Assembly: GCA_963753685.1 (NCBI GenBank)
Contig: CAVWDE010000025.1
Location: 148,209-212,208 of the forward strand
Direction of reading: 5' to 3'
DNA from: DATAOG01 sp963753685
GTDB taxonomy: Bacteria > Pseudomonadota > Alphaproteobacteria > Geminicoccales > Geminicoccaceae
DNA: 64,000 nucleotides
Position 1 is the first letter of the stretch; each line of letters begins with the position of its first letter. This document shows, one piece after another, positions 1-7,701 of the stretch. The translations under genes were made by a program, and so were the position numbers. The notes beneath the pieces are model-generated. The model did no database searches. It was not told the origin of the DNA and saw nothing but the letters and a program-made list of their open reading frames with translations.

Positions 1-1
1 C

Positions 2-395
2 GCCAAGGCGAGCGGCGGCCGCGCCATGCTGCTCGCGGTCAGCGCGCCGTTCCATTGCCGGCTGCTGGCACCGGCCGCCGAGGCGGTGCGCGCGGCGCTC
101 GCCGGGATCGCGCTGGTGCCGCCGGTAGTGCCCCTGATCAGCAACGTCAGCGCCGCGGCCGAGCGTGATCCGGCGGCGATCGCCGGTCGCCTGGTCGAGC
201 AGGTGACCGCACGGGTGCGCTGGCGCGAATGCCTTTTGACCATGGCCGGGCGCGGCGTCGCTGCGACCCTCGAGCTCGGCGCCGGCCGCGTGCTGTCCGG
301 CCTGACCAAGCGGACGCTGCCCGGCGCGACCGGCGTGGCGCTCGGTACGCCGGAGGAGATCGACGCCTACCTCCGGGCGGCGCCCGAGGGTCTGA
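2..395 (+). CDS. fabD: Malonyl-CoA:ACP transacylase, C-terminal part (5' end outside window; frameshift near stop)
   Basis: This is the C-terminal third of FabD, which loads malonyl groups from malonyl-CoA onto acyl carrier protein for fatty acid synthesis. The motif VSAPFHC near the window edge carries the histidine of the Ser-His pair, and the following LISNVSA and ELGAGRVLSGL segments are typical of the family. The frame expected to stop just before fabG does not: it runs on across fabG. A stop (TGA at 393-395) lies in the next frame, so one extra base just upstream (about 380-392) would explain the loss. It directly precedes fabG, as in most proteobacterial fab clusters. The gene identity is secure; the exact 3' end is uncertain. 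Confidence 0.82.
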
Positions 396-416
396 CCGAT
401 GGGGGAGACGCGGACG

Positions 417-1151
417 ATGTTCGATCTGTCCGGCCGGAGCGCGCTGGTGACCGGGGCGTCCGGCGGCATCGGCGGCGCAATCGCCCGCCAGCTTCACGCC
501 CAGGGCGCCAGGGTCGTGCTGACCGGGCGCCGGCGCGAGGCCCTGGACGAGCTCGCGCAGGCGCTTGGCGAGCGGGCTCTGGTCCTGCCCGCCGACCTTG
601 CCGAGCCCGACGCTCCGGAGCGCCTGATCAAGGCGGCCGAAGACAGCGGCGCGCTCGACATCCTGGTCAACAATGCCGGCCTGACTCGCGACAACCTCGC
701 GCTGCGGCTCAAGGACGAGGACTGGCAGACGGTTCTCGACGTCAACCTCACGGCCGGCTTCCGCCTGATCCGGAGCGCGCTGCGCGGCATGGTCAGGCGG
801 CGCTATGGGCGCATCCTCAACATCACCTCGATCGTCGCCGTCACCGGCAACCCCGGCCAGGCCAACTACGCCGCCGCCAAGGCCGGCCTGATCGGCATGA
901 GCAAGGCGCTGGCGGCCGAGGTCGCCGGGCGCGGGATCACGGTCAACTGCATCGCACCGGGCTTCATCGAGACCGCGATGACCGGGGCGCTGGGCGAGGA
1001 GCAACGCGCCCGCCTGCTGCAGCAGATCCCGCTCGGCCGCCTCGGCAGCGGCGCCGACGTGGCCGCGGCCGCCGGCTATCTGGCGAGCGCCGAAGCCGCC
1101 TACGTCACCGGCCAGACCTTGCATGTCAACGGCGGCATGGCCATGATCTGA
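417..1151 (+). CDS. fabG: 3-oxoacyl-ACP reductase FabG
   Basis: This NADPH-dependent short-chain dehydrogenase reduces 3-oxoacyl-ACP in fatty acid elongation. The protein is 244 aa, the usual FabG length. It has the Rossmann glycine motif GASGGIG at residues 13-19, NNAG near 85-88, catalytic Ser138 and the Tyr151/Lys155 pair in ANYAAAKAG. The ATG at 417 was chosen over the in-frame ATG at 399 because GGGGGAG sits about 10 bases upstream and the protein then starts MFDLSGRSALVTG as in homologues. It lies between fabD and acpP, which fixes its role in primary fatty acid synthesis rather than PHB synthesis (a separate PhaB-like gene is at 57.9 kb). Confidence 0.95.
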   Translation: MFDLSGRSALVTGASGGIGGAIARQLHAQGARVVLTGRRREALDELAQALGERALVLPADLAEPDAPERLIKAAEDSGALDILVNNAGLTRDNLALRLKDEDWQTVLDVNLTAGFRLIRSALRGMVRRRYGRILNITSIVAVTGNPGQANYAAAKAGLIGMSKALAAEVAGRGITVNCIAPGFIETAMTGALGEEQRARLLQQIPLGRLGSGADVAAAAGYLASAEAAYVTGQTLHVNGGMAMI

Positions 1152-1333
1152 ACGCGAGCTTGAGGGACGATTTCGAGCGGCACGGCGGGAACCTTCGCCG
1201 TGGGGAATGGCGTTAACGCCTAGTCAACCTTGGCGAGACTGTGATAGGAAGCAACGTGCCGCGATATCGGTCAAAGGCGGCCGCTGCTGGAAACCCGTTC
1301 GAGCCAGGCCAGAGCAACCAAGGAACTTCCCCG

Positions 1334-1567
1334 ATGAGCGACACTGCCGAGCGCGTGAAGAAGATCGTCGTCGAGCACCTGGGGGTCGACGAGAGCAAGG
1401 TTACCGACAACGCCAGTTTCGTTGACGATCTGGGCGCCGACAGCCTCGACACCGTCGAATTGGTGATGGCGTTCGAGGAGGAGTTCGGTTGTGAGATCCC
1501 GGACGAGGCCGCCGAGAAGATCCTGACCATCAAGGATGCGATCAGCTACATCGAGCAGCATACCTGA
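1334..1567 (+). CDS. acpP: Acyl carrier protein
   Basis: This small acidic carrier holds growing acyl chains on a 4'-phosphopantetheine arm. The protein is 77 aa, and the attachment serine is Ser37 in the GADSLDTVE motif. The ATG at 1334 gives the standard MSDTAERVKKIVVEHLGV start and is preceded by AAGGAA (1320-1325), a good ribosome binding site. The 182 bases between fabG and acpP are long for this cluster and probably hold a separate acpP promoter, as expected for such an abundant protein; no convincing -35/-10 pair was picked out. Confidence 0.97.
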   Translation: MSDTAERVKKIVVEHLGVDESKVTDNASFVDDLGADSLDTVELVMAFEEEFGCEIPDEAAEKILTIKDAISYIEQHT

Positions 1568-1640
1568 GCGGCAAGGCCAGGGTCGCGTCATTCGGAGCGG
1601 TCGCCGATCGCCATGAGCCGATCGCCATGAGACGGGCGCC

Positions 1641-2903
1641 ATGAGACGGGTCGTCGTTACGGGTCTGGGACTGGTCACGCCGCTCGGGTGCGGCGTCGAC
1701 GTGGTCTGGCGACGGCTGACCGAGGGGCAAAGCGGCATCCGCCGGATCGACCGCTTCCCGGTCGACGACCTGCCGGCCCGGATCGCGGGCCAGGTCCCGA
1801 CCGAGGGCGAGGGCGCGTTCAAGATCGACGAGGTCCTGCCGCCCAAGGACGCGCGCAAGAGCGATCTGTTCATCATCTATGGCCTGGCGGCCGCGATCGA
1901 GGCGGTCCGCGACGCCGGCTGGCAGCCCGAGGACGAGCCGGCGCGCACGCGCACGGGCGTCCTGATCGGCTCCGGGATCGGCGGCCTCAGCACCATCGCC
2001 GACACCGCGATCGAGCTCGAGCGGCGCGGTCCGCGCCGGGTCAGCCCGTTCTTCATCCCCGCGAGCCTGATCAACCTCGTGAGCGGCCAGGTCTCGATCC
2101 GCTTCGGCTTCAAAGGACCGAACCACTCGGTCGTGACCGCCTGCTCGACCGGCGCGCATGCGATCGGCGACGCGAGCCGCCTGATCGGCCTCGGCGATGC
2201 CGACGTGATGGTCGCGGGCGGGGCCGAGGCCGCGATCTGCCGGCTCGGAGTCGCGGGCTTCGCGGCCGCGCGCGCTCTCTCGACCCACTTCAACGAGGAG
2301 CCCGAGCGGGCGTCCCGGCCCTGGGACGAGGACCGCGACGGCTTCGTCATGGGCGAGGGCGCCGGCGTCGTCGTGCTCGAGGCGCTCGAGCATGCGCAGG
2401 CCCGGGGCGCCCGGATCTATGGCGAGCTGGTCGGCTACGGCATGTCTGGCGATGCCTACCACATCACAGCCCCAAGCCCGGACGGCAACGGCGGCTACCG
2501 GTCGATGCGGGCGGCGCTGGCGCGCGCCGGCATGACCCCGGACGCGATCGACTACATCAACGCCCACGGCACCTCGACCCCGCTCGGCGACGAGATCGAG
2601 CTGGGCGCGGTCAAGCGCCTGTTCGGCGACGCGGCCAAACGCCTTTCGATGTCGTCGACCAAGTCGGCGATCGGCCATCTGCTGGGGGCCGCCGGCAGCG
2701 TCGAAGCGATTTTTTCACTGCTCGCCCTCTATCACCAGACGGTGCCGCCGACCCTCAACCTGGATCGACCGTCGCCCGGCTGCGACCTCGACCTGGTGCC
2801 CTTCGAGGCGCGGCGCCGGCCGGTGCGAGCCGTGCTGTCCAACTCGTTCGGCTTCGGTGGGACCAACGCGAGCCTGATCTTCGTCCGGGCGCCCGAGCAC
2901 TGA
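1641..2903 (+). CDS. fabF: Beta-ketoacyl-ACP synthase II FabF
   Basis: This condensing enzyme extends acyl-ACP with malonyl-ACP. The protein is 420 aa with the Cys-His-His triad in place: Cys168 in VVTACSTG, His309 in NAHGTST and His346 in SAIGHLLGAAGS. The C-terminal SNSFGFGGTN motif is also present. It starts MRRVVVTGLGLVTPLG, the usual FabF opening. It lies 73 bases behind acpP, where a short direct repeat of atgag/cgatcgccatgag precedes the start and creates several decoy ATGs; the ATG at 1641 gives the full conserved N-terminus. It is followed 12 bases later by mltG, so the two are very likely cotranscribed. Confidence 0.97.
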   Translation: MRRVVVTGLGLVTPLGCGVDVVWRRLTEGQSGIRRIDRFPVDDLPARIAGQVPTEGEGAFKIDEVLPPKDARKSDLFIIYGLAAAIEAVRDAGWQPEDEPARTRTGVLIGSGIGGLSTIADTAIELERRGPRRVSPFFIPASLINLVSGQVSIRFGFKGPNHSVVTACSTGAHAIGDASRLIGLGDADVMVAGGAEAAICRLGVAGFAAARALSTHFNEEPERASRPWDEDRDGFVMGEGAGVVVLEALEHAQARGARIYGELVGYGMSGDAYHITAPSPDGNGGYRSMRAALARAGMTPDAIDYINAHGTSTPLGDEIELGAVKRLFGDAAKRLSMSSTKSAIGHLLGAAGSVEAIFSLLALYHQTVPPTLNLDRPSPGCDLDLVPFEARRRPVRAVLSNSFGFGGTNASLIFVRAPEH

Positions 2904-2915
2904 TCCTCCAAAGAC

Positions 2916-3965
2916 ATGAGCCCGCGCGCGCTGAAACTCCTCGCAGCGCTGTCGATGCTGGCCGCACTCACCGGCGTCGTCGTGATCGCCGGCGTGACCC
3001 AGCTCAACGCCTATCTGGTCCGCCCCGGGCCGGCCCGGGAAGAGACGGTCGTGGTCCTGCCCCACGGCGCCGGTCTGGCCCGGATCTCGGCGCTCCTGAG
3101 CAACGCCGGCGTGATCGAGCATCCCTGGATGTTCCGCCTCGCGGTGCGGGTGCTCGGCCGCGATCGCACGCTCAAGGCCGGCGAGTACGCTTTTCCGGCG
3201 GCGATCACCCCCGGCAGCGTGCTCAACCTGCTCGCCAATGGCGAGACCGTGGCGCGCCGCCTGACGGTCGCCGAGGGGCTGACGGTCGCCGAAATCTATC
3301 AGCTGCTCGAGAATGCGGACGGCCTGGTCGGCCCGCTGCCGCCGCCGCCGCCCGAGGGCAGCCTCCTGCCGGAGACCTACTTCTACGCCTACGGCGACCA
3401 GCGCGCGGAGCTGGTCCGGCGCATGCAGCGGGCGATGCAGGACACCCTCGACGGGCTCTGGCGGCAGCGCGCCCGCGGGCTGCCCTTCGTGCGCCGCGAG
3501 GAGGCGGTGACGCTCGCCTCGATCGTCGACAAGGAGACCGGGCAGGCGGACGAGCGGCGCAAGATCGCGGCGGTGTTCGTCAACCGGCTGCGCCAGGGCA
3601 TGCGGCTGCAGGCCGATCCGACCGTGATCTACGGCCTGACCGAGGGTGAGGGCCACCTCGGCCGCGCGCTCACCCGCAACGACTGGGCCGACGGCAGCGC
3701 CTACAACACCTACCAGATCGACGGCCTGCCGCCCGGACCGATCGCCAATCCCGGGCGCGCCTCGATCGAGGCGGTGCTCAACCCGGCCGACGTCGACTAC
3801 CTCTACTTCGTCGCCAACGGCAAAGGCGGCCACAGCTTCGCGCGCACCCTCGCCGAACACAACCGGAACGTCGCCGCCTGGCGCAGGCTGGAGGCCGGCG
3901 AGGCCGTCCCGCGGCCGCCGGCGCCCAAGCCCGAGACCAAGCCGGCGCCGGACCCGGCCGGCTGA
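2916..3965 (+). CDS. mltG: Endolytic murein transglycosylase MltG
   Basis: MltG is an inner-membrane lytic transglycosylase (YceG family) that cuts nascent glycan strands and is thought to terminate peptidoglycan polymerisation. The protein is 349 aa, with one N-terminal membrane helix (about residues 8-28) and a LysM-like region. The catalytic domain has the SIVDKETGQADERRKIAAVF stretch containing the active glutamate, then RLRQGMRLQADPTVIYGL and YNTYQIDGLPPGPIANPG. The C-terminus is Pro/Lys rich. It follows fabF in the conserved alphaproteobacterial order. The yicC gene that usually sits between mltG and gmk is not here; an SDR gene on the other strand occupies that place. Confidence 0.95.
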   Translation: MSPRALKLLAALSMLAALTGVVVIAGVTQLNAYLVRPGPAREETVVVLPHGAGLARISALLSNAGVIEHPWMFRLAVRVLGRDRTLKAGEYAFPAAITPGSVLNLLANGETVARRLTVAEGLTVAEIYQLLENADGLVGPLPPPPPEGSLLPETYFYAYGDQRAELVRRMQRAMQDTLDGLWRQRARGLPFVRREEAVTLASIVDKETGQADERRKIAAVFVNRLRQGMRLQADPTVIYGLTEGEGHLGRALTRNDWADGSAYNTYQIDGLPPGPIANPGRASIEAVLNPADVDYLYFVANGKGGHSFARTLAEHNRNVAAWRRLEAGEAVPRPPAPKPETKPAPDPAG

Positions 3966-3982
3966 GTGGCTCCCTTCGTGGC

Positions 3983-4768
3983 TCACTCCTTGTCGGCAAT
4001 CCGCGCGAGCCAGGGGTCGGTGAGCCCGGGCGGCAGCGCGTGGAGCAGGCGCACCGCGCCATAGAGCAGCAGCGGGAAGGCGATCCGGGCGCGGCCGCGG
4101 AGCAGCCCGCGCCGGATGATCGCGGCCGCCCGTGCCGGCGTCAACGCGAGCGGCATCGGAAACGGGTTGGCGGCGGTCATGGCGGTGCGCACAAAGCCGG
4201 GACAGATCACCGAGACCGAGATCCCCTGGCGGGCGAGCCGGCCGCGCAGGCCCTCGCCCCAGACCCGGACCGCGGCCTTGCTGGCGCCATAGGCGGGCGC
4301 GCTCGGGAAGCCGCGAAAGCCCGCGAGCGAGCTCATCAGCGCGAGCTGGCCGTGGCCGCGCGCAGCCATCGCCGGCACGATCGGCTCGATCGTGTTGACC
4401 ACGCCCTCGAGATTGACCGCGAAGATCGTCCGCGCCACCTCGGGGCCGCCATAGCCGCCCGCCCCCGCGATGCCGGCATTGGCGATCACCAGATCGAGCG
4501 GGGTCGCGCGATCGACCGTGAGCAGCCACGCGGCCATGGCGGCCCGGTCGGTGACGTCGACCGCGGTGCCGTCCGCGCTCGCGCCCTGGCGCCGGCAACG
4601 CTCGGCCACGGCCTCGAGCCGCGCCTGGTCGCGGCCGCCGAGCGCCAGATGCACGTCCGGCGCGGCGAACGCGAGCGCCAGCGCGCTGCCGATGCCGCCG
4701 CTGGCACCGGTGATCAGGATCGAGCGGCAGGGCGGCGGGGGGCGCGTTCGCATCATGACGTCCGTCAC
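3983..4768 (-). CDS. SDR family oxidoreductase
   Basis: This is a 261-aa classical short-chain dehydrogenase/reductase of unknown substrate. It has the cofactor motif GASGGIG at 21-27, IANAG near 96-99, Ser146/147 and the catalytic Tyr160/Lys164 in APAYGASKAA. The long hydrophobic C-terminal stretch (LLYGAVRLLHALPPG) suggests membrane association, as in the membrane-linked SDRs of the DltE/YqjQ type. It converges with mltG (17 bases between stops) and diverges from gmk, an insertion relative to the usual mltG-yicC-gmk order. The first 13 residues are weakly conserved-looking, so the ATG at 4756 or 4753 could be the true start. Confidence 0.85.
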   Translation of the reverse strand: MTDVMMRTRPPPPCRSILITGASGGIGSALALAFAAPDVHLALGGRDQARLEAVAERCRRQGASADGTAVDVTDRAAMAAWLLTVDRATPLDLVIANAGIAGAGGYGGPEVARTIFAVNLEGVVNTIEPIVPAMAARGHGQLALMSSLAGFRGFPSAPAYGASKAAVRVWGEGLRGRLARQGISVSVICPGFVRTAMTAANPFPMPLALTPARAAAIIRRGLLRGRARIAFPLLLYGAVRLLHALPPGLTDPWLARIADKE

Positions 4769-4892
4769 CTCGACGACACGAATGGGTGGACAACGCTAAT
4801 TGATTGGCAACCAATCCATCGGCAAGAATGCCGGCAGCTCGACCATTCGTTGAATGATCCCCGCTCGGACCTCGACCGCGATAGGCCGGACC

Positions 4893-5549
4893 ATGACCAC
4901 CTCCTCCACACGCGACGCGCCCGTGATCCATCGACGCGGCCTGATGCTGGTGCTGTCATCGCCGTCGGGCGCCGGCAAGACCTCGATCGCGCGCCGCCTG
5001 CTCGAGCTGGAGCCGGAGCTCCGGCTGTCGGTGTCGGTGACCACGCGGCCGAAGCGGCCAAGCGAGGTCGAAGGCGTCGACTACCGGTTCATCGACCGCG
5101 CGACCTTCGAGGCCATGGTCGCCCGCGGTGAGCTCCTGGAGCACGCCCTGGTCTACGATCACGCCTACGGCACGCCGCGGGCAGCGGTCCGCGAAGCCCT
5201 GGCGGCCGGTCGGGACATGCTGTTCGACATCGACTGGCAGGGCGCGCAGCAGCTGCGCGAGGTCGCGCGCGACGACATGGTGGCCGTGTTCATCCTGCCG
5301 CCGTCGACCGCCGAGCTCGAGCGCCGGCTGCGCCGCCGGGCGCAGGACACGGAGGCGGTGGTCCAAAAGCGCCTCGCCCAGGTCGCCGCCGACGTCACCC
5401 ATTGGGCCGAATACGACTACGTGCTGATCAACCACGACCTCGACCTCTGCGTCACCCAGGCCCGCGCCATCCTCGGCGCCGAACGCCTCCGGCGCCAGCG
5501 TCAGCCGGGGCTGACCGACTTCGTCAGCCAGTTCCGCCTGCCTCGCTAG
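4893..5549 (+). CDS. gmk: Guanylate kinase
   Basis: This enzyme phosphorylates GMP to GDP, an essential nucleotide step. The P-loop SSPSGAGKTS lies near residues 19-28. The GMP-binding region is recognisable: SVSVTTRPKRPSEVEGVDYRF is typical, followed by the EHALVYDHAYGTPR segment and FDIDWQGAQQLR. The ATG at 4893 gives 218 aa, close to family length, and is preferred over the ATG at 4854, which adds 13 unconserved residues. The last 26 bases overlap, tail to tail, the end of rsmA on the opposite strand. Confidence 0.95.
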   Translation: MTTSSTRDAPVIHRRGLMLVLSSPSGAGKTSIARRLLELEPELRLSVSVTTRPKRPSEVEGVDYRFIDRATFEAMVARGELLEHALVYDHAYGTPRAAVREALAAGRDMLFDIDWQGAQQLREVARDDMVAVFILPPSTAELERRLRRRAQDTEAVVQKRLAQVAADVTHWAEYDYVLINHDLDLCVTQARAILGAERLRRQRQPGLTDFVSQFRLPR

Positions 5550-6400
5550 CGGCGGCGCCGCGCAGGGCGGCGTAGCTCCGGGCGAGACGGCAGAAGCCCG
5601 CGACATCGATCTGCTCGGCGCGCGCGGTCGGCGGCAGATCGGCCGCCGCGAGCAGGTCCTCGGGGGGTGCGCCCAGGCTCTTGAGGCTCGAGCGCAACAT
5701 CTTCCGGCGCTGGCCGAACGCCGCCTGCAGCACGCGCTCGAGGGCGGCCCGACCGGCCGGCGCGAGCGGCTCCGGCCGCGGGATCAGCTGGACCAGGCTG
5801 GAGGCGACCTGGGGCGGCGGGGTGAAGGCGCGGGCCGGCAGATGCATCAGGATCCGGACCTCGCACAGCCACTGCACCAGCACCGAGAGCCGCCCGTAGG
5901 CGCGGCCGCCGGGCGGGGCGGCGAGGCGGACGCCGACCTCGCGCTGGAACATGAGCGTCATGCGATCGATCCGCTCCAGCTCGCCGAGCCATTTGAGCAG
6001 CAGCAGGGTCGCGACGTTGTAAGGCAGGTTGGCGACCACGCTGACCCGATCGGCGCCGAGGCCGGCCAGATCGAGCCTCAGGGCATCGGCCTCGATCAGA
6101 CCGCAGGCGCCCGCCCGCGGCCAGGGCGAGCTCCTGCAACGCCGCGATGCAGCGCGGATCGCGCTCGACCGCGATCACGCGCCCCGCCCCGGCATCGAGC
6201 AGGGCGCGGGTCAGGCCGCCCGGGCCCGGTCCGACCTCGACCACGGTCCGGCCCCGCAGATCGCCGGCCGCGGCCGCGATCCGGCCGAGCAGATTGGGAT
6301 CGAGCAGGAAGTGCTGGCCGAGCCGCTTGTCGGCGCGCAGCCCGAAACGCTCGATGACGGTCCGCAGCGGCGCGCGCTGGTCCGCGCCGGCCGACGACAT
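5524..6400 (-). CDS. rsmA: 16S rRNA (adenine1518-N6/adenine1519-N6)-dimethyltransferase RsmA (frameshifted here)
   Basis: RsmA/KsgA dimethylates two adjacent adenines in the 3' hairpin of 16S rRNA during 30S maturation. The first frame carries LGQHFLLDPNLL and the SAM motif VVEVGPGPGGLT; the second carries the catalytic NLPYN motif (VANLPYNVATLLL), FQREVGVRL and the C-terminal domain. The switch lies around 6100-6130, where one extra base separates QELALAAGGRL from the expected LIEADALRLDL. Total length is 3n+1; removing one base gives 291 aa, the normal size. The start at 6400 lies 4 bases after the surA stop. In many relatives pdxA sits between surA and rsmA; it is absent here. The single shift in an otherwise intact gene looks like a sequence error. 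Confidence 0.88.
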
Positions 6401-6404
6401 GGCG

Positions 6405-7697
6405 CTACATGCGAATTTCGACGAACGCCTCCTTGCGCAGATCACGCAGGTGGCGGCGCGCCAGGCGCTCGGTCCGCTCCTGCTCGAGGCGCTGCGCGAT
6501 CTGCTCGCGCTCGGGCGTCAGGTCCTTGGGGTCGCGGCGGTCGCAGACCATCAACAGGTGGATCCCGGACGGGCCGCCGAGCGGCGGGCTGACCTCGCCG
6601 ACCTTGAGGCCGAGCACCGCCTTGCCGAGATCCGGCGGCAGGTCGCCGACGTGCAGCCAACCGAGCTCGCCCGACGACGGCGCGTTGATCTCGGCCGCGA
6701 CCTTGGCCATGGCCTGACAGTCGGTCAGCCGGCCGCGCAGGCCGGCCGCGCGATCGCGGGCCTGGGCGTTGGCGGCGGCGCTGCCGTCGGTCGGGAACAG
6801 GATCTGGGCCAGCTGGACCTCGACCGCAGCCCGGTTGGCGTCGACCGGCGCCGCCGCGATCCGCTGATCGCGCAGCCAGAAGATGTGATAGCCGATCGGC
6901 GAGCTCAAGGGATCGGAGATGTCGCCCGGATGCATCCGGTCGAGGATGGCTTGCAGCTCGCCGGGGATCGAGGCGGAGTTGACCCAGCCGAGATCGCCGC
7001 CGCGCTCGGCGCTGGCCGCCGCCGACACTTGGTGTGCCAGGGACTCGAAATTCGCGCCCTCGCGCAAGGTCTGGGTCAGGCGCTGGGCGTCCTGGGCGAC
7101 CTTGTCCGCCTGCGCCGGGTTGTCGACCGGCAGCACGATCTCGGACAGCAGATATTCGGGCTGGCCCTGGCTGTCGCGCGCCTCCTGGACCGCCAGATCG
7201 AGCTGATCGACGGTCACGGTGACGTTCGGGCGGATGGTCCGGTTGACCACCTTGAGCCAGGCGATCTGCGCCCGCACCTGGCGCAGGAGGCTCTCGAGAT
7301 TGATGCCGTTGCCGACCAGGAAGCTCTTCATCTGGTCGACGCTGAGCTTGTTGCGCGCGGCAATGCTGGCGAGCGCCTTGTCGATCTCCGCCTGGTCGAC
7401 CTGGATGTTGAGGCGCTGGGCCTCCTGCAGCTGCAGGCTTTCCTCGATCAGGCTGCGCAGCACCTGGGGCGCCAACCGCGCCCGGGCCGCGTCGCTGTCG
7501 CGGATGCCGCTGGTCAGCATCACCAGCCGCAGGCGCTCGTTGAGATCGCGCTCGGTCACCACCTCGTCGTTGACCACCGCCGCGATCCGCTGCTCGGCGG
7601 CTGGCCAGGCAGGCTGCCCCGCGAGCAACATCACGGCCAATGCCAGCGAGCCCATCGTCGACACGCGCAGCACAAGCATGACCCACCTCGGCATCAT
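6405..7697 (-). CDS. surA: Periplasmic chaperone / peptidylprolyl isomerase SurA
   Basis: SurA escorts unfolded outer-membrane proteins, including LptD, across the periplasm. The protein is 430 aa. It has an N-terminal signal peptide (hydrophobic LALAVMLLAG, likely cut after PAWPA), a SurA N-domain (RIAAVVNDEVVTERDLNERL) and two parvulin-like PPIase domains, of which the second contains GELGWLHVGDLPPDL and VGEVSPPLGGPSGIHLLMV. The ATG at 7697 was chosen over one 45 bases upstream because it leaves a normal signal peptide and follows the lptD stop by 4 bases. Placement between lptD and rsmA matches the conserved envelope-biogenesis operon. Confidence 0.93.
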   Translation of the reverse strand: MMPRWVMLVLRVSTMGSLALAVMLLAGQPAWPAAEQRIAAVVNDEVVTERDLNERLRLVMLTSGIRDSDAARARLAPQVLRSLIEESLQLQEAQRLNIQVDQAEIDKALASIAARNKLSVDQMKSFLVGNGINLESLLRQVRAQIAWLKVVNRTIRPNVTVTVDQLDLAVQEARDSQGQPEYLLSEIVLPVDNPAQADKVAQDAQRLTQTLREGANFESLAHQVSAAASAERGGDLGWVNSASIPGELQAILDRMHPGDISDPLSSPIGYHIFWLRDQRIAAAPVDANRAAVEVQLAQILFPTDGSAAANAQARDRAAGLRGRLTDCQAMAKVAAEINAPSSGELGWLHVGDLPPDLGKAVLGLKVGEVSPPLGGPSGIHLLMVCDRRDPKDLTPEREQIAQRLEQERTERLARRHLRDLRKEAFVEIRM

Positions 7698-7701
7698 TCC
7701 C

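Noticed and set aside
26..1216. A long FabD variant extending through fabG
   Set aside because: The extension reads antisense-like Arg-rich sequence over fabG. Loss of the stop by a one-base shift explains it.
2715..4931. A 738-aa open frame on the minus strand across fabF, mltG and the SDR
   Set aside because: It overlaps real genes on both strands and its protein is Arg/Gly/Ala-rich low complexity without any family motif except where it coincides in frame with the SDR's shadow. It is a GC-rich antisense frame.
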